NCBI GenBank assembly: GCA_903813345.2
Contig: CAIIXF020000005.1
Span: 25,175,375 to 25,239,374 of the forward strand
Direction: 5' to 3'
Source: Owenia fusiformis
Taxonomy: Eukaryota > Annelida > Polychaeta > Sabellida > Oweniidae
Length of the DNA: 64,000 bases
A program made the translations under genes and the position numbers. The notes under the pieces are model-generated. The model worked only from the letters and a program-made list of their open reading frames with translations, was not told where the DNA came from and searched no databases. Shown here one piece after another: positions 22,901-34,900 of this stretch (positions are counted from its first letter, which is position 1; each line of letters opens with the position of its first letter).

Positions 22901-25900
22901 CTCTCTGATATTTGTATCCAATGTTTTGTTGTTTGTTATTCTCTTCTGGGATGATACACATTCTGCATTCTATAATTTAATAAATTAGATGTTCTCAACA
23001 TTAATAGAATTATTTTTAAAGCATATAAAGTATATCCTAAACACATTCAATGTAGTAAATACTTACCTGTTTTATCTGTACATATATGCCTCCCATTTAT
23101 ATCACATTCACAGGTGTTACAATTGTCATAAGGACTCTTCCAAATCTCTCCAAGTTTATATCCTTCTCCATCTTTGATGAAACATTTTACTATAGGGCAG
23201 CACATTGAGTAAGCACCACCTTTTCCTATGATACATTGAAATCCTTGAGAACATTCCCTAGCTCCTATTCCATCACATGCCCATGGCTCATATGTGTTAT
23301 TTTTCATTTCCGGATTACACCTCAAAACATTTGGATACTGACAGCATTTCTTTGCGACACACTTGTAAGTATTTGGACAGCGGAATTTTTTACATTTCGA
23401 CGAATGCTTCACTGGTAGTATGCTCCATCCATTTTTGCATTTTATCTCTGATTTCTTAACATCCACGAAAGTAAGCATCAAAAATTGAAGACAAATAATA
23501 AAAAGAAACCTCATCTTTATCACAAAAGGCTGCTTTGTATAATATTGTTTGAGGATGTTGTATACATGTATATAGAAGTGAATAGATTTCTTTAATGTCA
23601 ATGCTATGATCGATTGATTGATCAATTGATGACACATTATCACAGTTGATTAAACAACTCATCAATGTTAACAGGCCTAGACATTTATGTTCCTTCTTCT
23701 TGACTCAACCTTATCAGGATCCCCACACATCTCTTATATCTGCGACAAAGTCCAAACTGCACTAAATCCTTTAAAATCCCTTAAATTCAAATTAAACTCA
23801 AAAATACTCGAAACAATGTATAAATCATATATAAAACCCCTTTTTGAATATTGTGATATATTATATCACAATAGTAATCTAAAAGATCTCAAAAATCTTG
23901 ACCGGCTGCAATACCAGGCTGCCCTCATATGCTCTGGAGCACTACATGGCTCCAGCACATCTAAGACATTAAATATTTTAAATTGGCCTGATCTAACTTT
24001 CATAAGAGATTACCACTTTAAGAAAATTATGTACAATATCCAAAATGATAGGGCACCCTCCTATGTAACTGATATATTTCGACCATTCAAAAACCACAAC
24101 CCAAGACAACTCCGATATATTCGTGATTACCAAATTCCTCTTAATATATCTACAAAATTCAGAAGATCACCATGTATACAGTTGATGGAAAAATGGGACT
24201 CAGTCCCCAGCAATATCAAAAATAGCCCATCTTCTTATTCATTCAAAAATGAGATCAAATATAAAAACAAAATTATATCAACTTCCAATTTGACCCTGTC
24301 ACGATCTCAAGAAATCATTCTTAACAGAATGAGAGTGGACTTATTTTTAAAATCACAAATGTACGCTCATAACTTCACAAATGTAGACTCACCAAACTGT
24401 CAATGTGGCGAAGTCGAAACTGTCAAGCACATATTTTTCAATTGTGGTCTCAACCTGAACTCTCATAATCTAAATGATCAATCCCTGTTTAACATTTCAA
24501 AAGTAGACTACAATTTTTCAGTCCAATTGAATAGAATTCTGTTCACTTCATATTCAGCCTGTTGTTATTTCCTTTTATGATTTCTATTTTTAGAGGGATA
24601 GGTGAGGGTATTAGTGTTATAACATTCTAGCTACCAGCTGATATTCACTGTCAAACTACATTTTGTATATAATGAATTGTGTTAAAGAACCATCAAATTT
24701 TCCTGCATATCTTTTCAAAAACTACTTTACATACATATATAATCACAATGTTGGAAATCGTATTACTAGACAGTTCCACAATATACACCCCTGTAAAATA
24801 AAAACTGAATTGACAAAAAGGTCAGTGGCATATTCTGGTGCCATTTTATGGAATGCTTTGCCAATAGTACTTCGAACATGTAAAACTTTGAATTCTTTTA
24901 AACATAACATTAAAAAGGACCTTTTGGAAAAGATGAATGAAAACATTACATAAAATCACATTTTGTTTATTTAATTATTTCTCTCAAGACTTCAAAGTTT
25001 CTGTATTGTATCTATTAATTGTATCTGTATTGTTATATGTTATATTATATGTAATTTTGGTTGCTCTGCAACACATTTTGAAATAAGCACTGATACGCCC
25101 AATTACTAAGGGTGTCGAGTGCACACGTTTTGTACTTTACATTGTTATATTATGAAATAAACTATATAACTATATAACTAATGTCAACATCCTCCACTTA
25201 TTAGGTAACCTTCAAATGGACAAAAATGGTCTAATCAAAACATTTTTATTTGGTCATCCTGATCTTTCAACTGAACAGAACATTATGATTTTCAAACTAG
25301 TTACAAATTTTTTATCAGACAATTCCACTTAATGCTCAAGATGGCCTCCTTATGCTCCAACAGATCATCTTATCACCTTGCCCCAGCACCATTGCCCAGC
25401 AAAGACCAGCAAACCCCTTTGTCAGAAAAATACATCTTTTTCACATACTCAATGTTCTTTTTATATTTAAAGTGAACCTATAATGCTATCCTTCAATAGC
25501 GATTGGTCACTTATATCAGAAACTATTTGTACTTGTATATAATGAAATAAAACAGATTATAATAAAAAAAAAAAAAAAAAAATTTATGTTCCTTTCACAT
25601 CATGATAACTTCTATGTTTTAATAAACTGTACGTGTTAACCTAGTAAAGATGTTTGTTATTGTTAAGTGACAGAATTAATATGTTAATATATTATTGTAG
25701 GGGAAATGCTCAATGTCATCACCATGGTACTATAGTACATTCCAAGTTCCAATTAAGAAATATAGTACTTTCGTTGTCTCATAAAGATGATAAAAATGTA
25801 CTTTGTGAAATCACTGAGATATAAGGATTCATCAGAAAGTAATATGGATTCTGTACCTAAGTTATATACATGTATTGTGTGTAAATCATATTTCTAAAAT

Positions 25901-28900
25901 TGCTCAATTGAATGGATTGAATTTAATCTGTAACAAATGTTACATGTTACAAATGTTAATATAATGACGGAAGAAAAACTTTAATAAAAATGCATTCATA
26001 CATAATTTCTGTCATATCGCAAAATCAGCGGTATATACATCTGTGTTTTTTCAATTAATAATAACAATTAACTAAATAATTATTATTTTGAAAGAGCACT
26101 AGTATATTCAACTATATAATGAATTGGGCATAATTCATCACCTCCAATTGAGTTTTCATTTCTTCAGGTATTTACTATTTTGAAAGTCTTAATAATATAT
26201 ACATAAGCTTTAAAATAATTCCATCAATGTTGGGAACATCTTATACATTGTTTATAGAATGCACAATGTGTATCATCCCAGAAGAGAATAACATACAACA
26301 AAACATTGGATACACATAAAAATATAGAATAGGGCGTTTCTGCGTTTCTGAGAAAGTCCATTACCAATTGTATGAAAGGACGATATGACATCCAGATAAG
26401 CTGAAAAAATTAGGAATCCTGGTGTCCAAAAAGTTAGTATCTTACAATTACAATACAATGTCTGTAAAGTATAAAGAGACTTTATGGAAACCCTGTACAT
26501 TGTATTTCATAATAGGAACTCTGAATGTACCATGTTGTCATGACATTGAGAATTTTCCCCATAATAATATATTAACATTATAATTCTGTCTGACTTAACA
26601 ATAACAAACAAAGGTTAACAATTACAGTATATTAAAACATAGAAGTTGCCATGATATGAAAGAAACAAAAAATATAATATGTTCAGGCCATTTAACATCA
26701 TTGATAAGTTGTTTAATCAACAGTGATAATATGTCTGGATCTGTTTATGCAATGATAATATTGGCATTACGAAAATCTATTTACTTCTATATGACATTCT
26801 CAAACAATTATTTACCAAGTAGCCTTTTGTGATAAAGATGAGGTATCTTTTCATTATTTGTCTTCAATTTTTGATGTTTATTTCCGTGGATGTTATGAAA
26901 TCAGATATAAAATGCAAAAATGGATGGAGCATACTACCAGTAAAGCATTCGTCAAAATGTAAAAAATTCCGCTGTCCAAATACTTACAAGTGTGTCGCAA
27001 AGAAATGCTGTCAGTATCCAAATGTTCTGAGGTGTAATCCAGAAATGAAAAATAACACATATGAACCATGGGCTTGTGGTGGTACAGGAGCTAAGGAATG
27101 TTCTCAGGGTTTTCAATGTATCATAGGTAAAGGTGGTGCTTACTCAATGTGCTGCCCTATAGTAAAATGTTTCACCAAAGATGGAGAAGGATACAAACTT
27201 GGAGAGATTTGGAAGAGTCCTTATGACAATTGTAACACTTGTGAATGTGATATAAATGGGAAGCATATATGTACAGACAAAGCAGGTAAGCATTTACTGT
27301 TTTTAATGTGTTTATAATATACTTGATATGATTTTTTACAGACAAAACAGGTATTTACTACATTGAATTCTATTTGGGAAAATCTTATTTATTGATTATA
27401 GAATGCAGAATGTGTATCATCCCAGAAGAAAATAACAGACAACAAAACATTGGATACAAATATCAGAGAGGATGTGATGAATGTGAATGTGTTTCTAGTA
27501 ATGTCATTTTAAAGTGCAAAGGCCCTTGTAAACAAGATAAGGCTATGAAGGGTATCTTGACATTTACTTTAACTCTTCATTTCACTCTTCAATTGTTTCC
27601 AGTAAAAGTGCATTATATTCTATTGAATTGTTTTTTTTAAATGATGCATACTTTTTATAATTAGGTTCTTATGGTCCATTTAGTCCATGCCCGAACACTA
27701 CACTTTGTGATATAAAGGCAAGAATACACCAATGTTTGATTGGGAAAACTTGCATTGACCACTCCTACGACACACAACCATGCATCAGCAAAAAATGCCA
27801 ATATGCTGGAGTACGTGGGACAGAAAAAAAATCAAGGTTCAAGAGAACAAAGATGATCTTCGGGAAAGAGGTAAAACCACCATTTGACTGGAGATGGATG
27901 GTTTATATTGGGCCACAAAGGTGTGGTGGGTCAATTATAAGTCCTAGGCATGTGTTGACTGCTGCACATTGTGTCCAGCTTTCTCCCTATAAACATGTGA
28001 AATTAGAGACAGTTGAAATCCTAGCTGGAAGACACAATTTAAAGAAAAATGAAAGAAAGACTAAACAGAAGCGAACAGTTAAAAGCAAAAACATAATTGT
28101 CCATGAGAAATTTTTTGATACTCATTATAACAACGACATAGCAATTTTGGTATTATATAAACCATTTTCCATTAATGAATATATCGCTCCTGTAATTCTG
28201 CCTAAGGCAAATCAGGAAAATATTGATGACTTGCTCTGTCACGCAACTGGGTGGGGACGCACCGAAAAGGGTACATTTTCAGATGTTTTGTTGGAGATTC
28301 TAATAAAGAAGCAAAAGTGTGATCTTCCTACACATGAACTTGGATTGGTTAATGCTGACACAATGTTTTGTGCCCACAAGCTAGGGAGGTACATTAACTC
28401 ATTTACTTCACAACTGCAATATCATATCATACATACATATCAACTTAATTTTTCTGAAGGATCTTTCCATATGCATATGTGAGGTTTTGACCCTCAAAGA
28501 AGTACTTTTAAGTAGCAATACTTTATTGACAAAAATAGAAAGAATGCACCAATAAATTTAATTACAGAGATTCGTGTCATGGGGATTCAGGTGCACCATA
28601 CATGTGTAAACAACCTACTAAAATAGAAAATGGCAAACGGGTACCAGGAAAATGGGTTCAGTATGGAATTGTGAGTTGGGGCCCCTCAATATGTGGAAAT
28701 TATTCAGGTGTATACACAAAGGTGGCACATTATACAGATTGGATACAGGACAAAATAACAACAAATGGAGGATGGGGAGCATTCAGTGGATTCACAGAAT
28801 GTTCAGTGAAATGTGGAGGAGGCTGGAAGTCCAGAGTTAGAGTGTGTAATAACCCACCACCAATTGGAAGAGGAACATGTGAGGCACCATTGGGTGAGAA

Positions 28901-31900
28901 GCGTGTCGATATTAAGACTAATGCTATATTAGACATACACTGGATCAAATGTAACATACATGACTGTTGACAGAATTTTTGAAAATGTTAGAAAATTTTG
29001 TCATTTTAATAAAACTTGCAAATACACATAAATTTGAAAATTGCAAATTCATTATTTTGTCAATTGCCTATTTCAAACAAAAGTCTCTGCTGTTGAAGAA
29101 CAATGTGTTTTGTATATGAACATTACTGAACTCCAGTTGTAAAAATATGAAAGCAATCCAGACATTATTGCAAGTTATTCAATGATTCAAGTTGAATACA
29201 AACAAGACACAGAGTAAACAGTATTGCACCCTTGAATAGAAAATCCATCAACTAGTATTCAAGTTATTCTCTGGAGAGACAGACGAACTGACTGACTGAC
29301 GGATGGACTGACAGATTGACTGACAGATGGATAGAAGGCTTCACTTTATTCCTTGATGGTGCAATTCCCTGCAACCTGATTGGTCCATGTGACTTAAATA
29401 TATTCTGCATTTACACACACTCACAACTTAGTGTTGGATACAGAGTGAAAATGACATCACCGTTGAGACACTAGCGCCTCATGAAATACAGACTTTCTCG
29501 GGCAAAATATTTTCTGTATTTCACTCAAATTATTGAGTAACTTATAATCTCCCTACTGAACTTCGCTTGTTGGGATAATGATGACAAAAATGTCAGAGTA
29601 AATAACACTACATCAGAGAGTAGTACAGATTTTGTATCTACCTTTTATACATACTGCAGCATACTGCAGCACCCACCCTGCTTCACAAAAGTTCAACAAC
29701 AAATATCAAGGAATGACCAAGTTTTAATAAAAAAAATCAGAAAAAGATGGAATTTCTAAAAAATTCAAAATGCAATAAAAATGGCAGATGTTTTAATTCG
29801 ATGCATCCTCCATTCAGGGGATGGGCTCTTCTGAGGATTTCTTCAATATTGTCTATCTTACTGACTGACAGATAGATTAGGTTTGTGGCAAAAAATGCCA
29901 TATATAAAATTCCCAGGATTTTTAACTTCTTTCATATGGACTGACATTAGCATTGTCTAAAGGAGGTATTTTGAATTTTCTAACCATCCGAGTGCTAATA
30001 ACAGAGAATATAGTACATGTATATTGCAAGCGTGATAAATATTATGACGGTAGAAAAACTTTAATAAAAAATAATTTCTGTAAGATCGCAAAATCAGCAA
30101 TGATGGTCTATATACATCTGTGTTTCCTCAATCAATCAAGTTGATAAGTATTAGGAGGCCCACATTAGGGGAGGAGCTCCTATAGATTTCATAGATATTA
30201 TTATTAATAGGCCGTTTAGACAAACTTTGCATAGATTTTGAGATATCGAAGGTCAAAAAAGGTCAAAAAAGGTCAGAAAAGGCATTTAAGTTCTCATGAG
30301 TTCATATCTGACCTTAGATTTGAGATCTAACCTTTAGTTGACCTTCAATGACCTTTGAAAGGTCAAAAAGTTTATTTTCAAATTGATTTTTTGATTCAAA
30401 TTTAGGTCAGCTAACTTGCAAATGACCTACTGAGGTCTGGAAAATAAAAGATCAAGGCCATCAAAAGGCTCTTTTGCAATTTCTGATAGGAAAATAGCCA
30501 ACTAGACAACAGCAACGCCAAAGCGTAGCAAATCCCATTGAACAGTCATGGCTGACATTTTTACAAACAAAGTATGTGAGCAAAAAATGGCCACCTTCTA
30601 CCAAAAGTATCATTAGACAGTGTGCCATGCTTATAGTATTCACATACCAAATATGAACAAAATTGCTCCACTACTTTTTTTATTTTTTTTATTTCTTTAT
30701 TTCAAATTGACCAAAATTGTTTTTAAAAATCATCTACAAGGTCTCAGAAGTTCAAATATGACCTTAGATTTGAGGTTTGACCTTTAGTTGACCTTCCATG
30801 ACCTGTAAAAGGTAAAAAAAGTTGATTTTTCAAATTGCTTATTTTGATTTAAGTCAGCTTAGTCATTAACATCCCAAAAGGTCATCTTGAAGGTCAAACT
30901 CATCAAACTAGATTCTAAAAGCCTTCTGGGGCCTCCTTAAGATAGCTTGCAATCTTGAAATCTAGTTTTAATAATAGTACTAGTCTATATCACTACCTCA
31001 TGAAATAGACATAATTTATCACCTCCATTTGAGTTTTGGCCTGTCTAAATTCTTCAGAATCATAAGATCATCATATCACCATAAGATGACGAATCTCACA
31101 TTTTTTATCCTTGTGCTCATCAACCTTGCTGATACACAATTGATGGACAAAAAAGCATGGAACAAAAAATCATTGGGACATCTTTCAACACAGATTTGCA
31201 AAAATGGATGGAACAAATTACTAAGAGAACATTCCTCTAAATGTAAGAAGTTCAGATGTCCAAATACTTACAAGTGTATTTCAGATGAATGTTGTCAGTA
31301 TCCAAATGTTTTGAGGTGTAATCCAGAAATGAAAAATAACACATATGAGCCATGGGCATGTGATGGAATAGGAGCTAGGGGATGTTCTCAAGGATTTCAA
31401 TGTATCATAGGAAAAGGTGGTGATTACTCAATGTGCTGCCCTATAGTAAAATGTTTCACCAAAGATGGAGAAGGATACAAACTTGGAGAGATTTGGAAGA
31501 GTCCTTATGACAATTGTAACACTTGTGAATGTGATATAAATGGGAAGCATATATGTACAGACAAAGCAGGTTAGTATTTACTGTTTTTAATGTGTTTATA
31601 ATATATACCTGGACTTTATACGATTCTAAAAATAATTCTTTTAGCATTATGAACATCTTATTTATTGATTATAGAATGCAGAATGTGTATCATCCCAGAA
31701 GAGAATAACAGACAACAAAACATTGGATACAAATATCAGAGAAGATGCGATGAATGTGAATGTGTTTCTAGTAATGTTATTAACTGTAAAGGGCCTTGTG
31801 AACAACATAACGCTAAAATAGGTATACTGATATTTAGATTCATAAAATAAATACATGCATATAACATAATATTTCCATTTTTCTGTACATGTTTTTGCAT

Positions 31901-34900
31901 ATTTGAAAATTAAGATTTCTGTTCCTTTTACCAATAGGTCCTTATAGTTCTTTTACTCCATGTCCAACAACTGGTCTTTGTGGTGTACAGACCAGGGTAC
32001 GCCAATGTTTAAGTGGGAGTAACTGTACTGAACACTCTTATGATACAAAACCTTGCAGTAGTCAAAAATGTCGATTTGCTGGAACTCGTGGCACAGAAAC
32101 AGCATTGAGAGACAAAAAGCGAAGTATCAAAGGAATAGACCCATCGAAAAGGAAAAATCCCTATATTTGGAGCTGGATGGTTTATATTGTAATTCGTGGA
32201 TACAATTGTGGTGGCTCAATTATAAGTCCAAGACATGTATTGACTGTTGCACACTGTCTTCAGGCTTTTCCTGGTCAAAGTTCAAAATTAAAGAGTGTCA
32301 GAATTGTAGCTGGAAGACAGAATTTAATGAAAAAATCAGACAATGAGCAGAAACGAGAAGTTAAGAGATCTAATATATTCATCCACAAAGACTACCAAGA
32401 TAGTTATTATCAGAACAATGACATAGCAATATTGGTATTAGATGAACCATTGTTTATAACCAAATATGTTGCCCCTGTTCTTCTTCCTAGTTCTAATAAA
32501 GAAAATATTGATGACTTGCTGTGCCGGGTAACTGGCTGGGGACTCACCGAAAATGGTATATATTCAGATGCTTTGTTGGAGATACAAATAAAGAAGCAAA
32601 AGTGTGATCTTCCTACATATGCACTTGGATTGGTTAATGCTGATACAATGTTTTGTGCACATAAGCTAGGCAGGTATGGGTTCTTGCCTCTTGTGCACTT
32701 AAATATCATGAACTAGAAAATGATGAATTCCTGCTTGTCAAGACTGTTAACATAAGTCACCGACGGATTTTTTTTATTTTGCATTGAGCTTAATGCTAAT
32801 GCTATATGCCAATTCCATCAATATTCACGTACATGTATATCCATATTTAAGGACAACTGAAATAGGTTTTCTCAACTTGCAGCTGCAACAATGTGGTTTC
32901 CTGCATTTTGAGCCCAAAGTAGAGTTCTTGTGATAACCATTAAAAAAGAAATGTGAAATAACTGTTAATGGTCATAATAATAACATAATAAAATTAATGG
33001 ATCAATCAGATTGGCCCCCACCTGATCAGTAACATCATTCATAATAATTATAGTTTCTGTTTATTGGTTCCTATCACAATGTCACGACAACTGCAAGATT
33101 GTTGTGTAAACAAATAACAAAACATCTTAGAATTATGACATCATGATTCAATCGACCAAAACGTGGGGAACGACCAGTGAAAAATCACTTGGGGGCCAAA
33201 TATGTCACAATACATTTAAATATTGCTTATTAAGCAGCTACCACATGTAGTAGAGTAAATCAGTTGCCACATTACCGATAAGATGACATGTCCAAATTGA
33301 TCCATTATTAAAGCAGATATGAAATGGTATTTTTAACCTAAAGGAATCAATATAATTTTTTGATAAATGTATTTGGACATGTTTTCTCATCAGTAGTATG
33401 AAAATTATTTCACTTTAATGATCGTTATAGCTGCTTAATAAGCAATATTCGAATTGGTTGTGACGTTATTGGCCCCCACGTGATCTCTCACTGGTCCCCA
33501 CGTAGCCCGTTTTGGTCCATTAGATCATGGCGTCATAATGCCAAAATGTTTTGTTATTTGTTTACACAACAATCCTATGGTTGCCGTGACGTTGTGATTA
33601 CTAAGACACCAATAAACCAAAGCTATATTTTGTATGACGTTACTAATCACGTGGGGGCCAATTTGATTGATCAGTTAGTTTTTATTTCGTTATCTATGAC
33701 CGTTAGCAGTTATCTAACATTTATTTTATAATGGCCATCGCAAGAACTCTACGTTGGGCTTACAATGGAGAAAACCGCATTTTTGTAGCTGCAAGTTGAG
33801 AAAAGCTATTTCAGTTGTCCTTTAAATAAAATTGATTCCTTTAGCTTTAAGTTACTACGTATTTCAGTTGTCCTTTAAAGTCTCCATATAATGTTTAAAC
33901 CACTTTGGCTTATTAATATTGTAGTCTTACCCAATGTTATCAAAGTCTGATATGTGAAACTTTTTATTTTAATTTCAAAAAGTGGTTTTTGGAGGATTTT
34001 TTGTTTGAAAAATCATGAATTTCTTTAAAACTAACTTTTAGAGGTTACATGTATCTATAGCTTTGTGATTAAAATCTAAATCTAGAAACAAAAAATATAA
34101 ACCAGAACAACGGCAACGCCAAAGCGTAGCGAATCCCATTGAACAGCCATGGATGGCATTTTTACAAACAAAGTATATAGCAAAAATGGCAGACATTTTT
34201 CAAATTGGCCGCCGTCTACCAAAAGTGTCATTAGACCATTTGCCATACTTATAGTATTCACATACCAAATATGAACAAAATCGCTCCACTACTTTTCGAG
34301 TTATAGTAAAATACGTTAAAATGGCGGCCATTTTGAAAAATGGCCTCCTTCTACCAAAAGTGTCATTAGACAGTGTGCCATCCTTATAGTATTCACATAC
34401 CAAATATGAAAAATAAATAGGTTAAAATGGTGGCCATTTTTCAAAATGGCGGCCATTTTTTAAAATGGCCACCTTCTACCAAAAGTGTCTTTAGACAGTG
34501 TGTGATGTTTATAGTATTCACATACCAAATATGAACAAAATCGCTCCACTACTTTTTGAGTTACAGCAAAAATCGTAAAATAACGAGTAAAGGTCGCCAT
34601 TTTTCAAGATGGCTGCCATGTGCTTCTTTAATATCTACATTTCTAGCTTTATTAATGTCCTATATAATTTTTTTACATCTAAAACATATTGCTATTACAG
34701 TTTTACATATTGCACCTAAATTACTGTAAATTCGGCACTAAAATGGCCGCCATTTTGAAAATTGGCTTTCGAGCAGAACTTCTACCCCCATAGGGTATAT
34801 GTGTACAAAATATGAACAAAATCGGGCCAACGGTATTTGAGTTATTGCCCGGAGGGACGGACGGACGGATGGAGGCGTTCCCTATATCCCTCCGAACTTC

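Noticed and set aside
23696-24580. RT ORF considered as a host gene exon
   Set aside because: Poly-A tail and 13-bp target duplication show it to be a truncated LINE.
30249-30285. AGGTCA run as a proven hormone response element
   Set aside because: The motif recurs as part of a dispersed repeat and no binding evidence is available; kept only as a low-weight finding.
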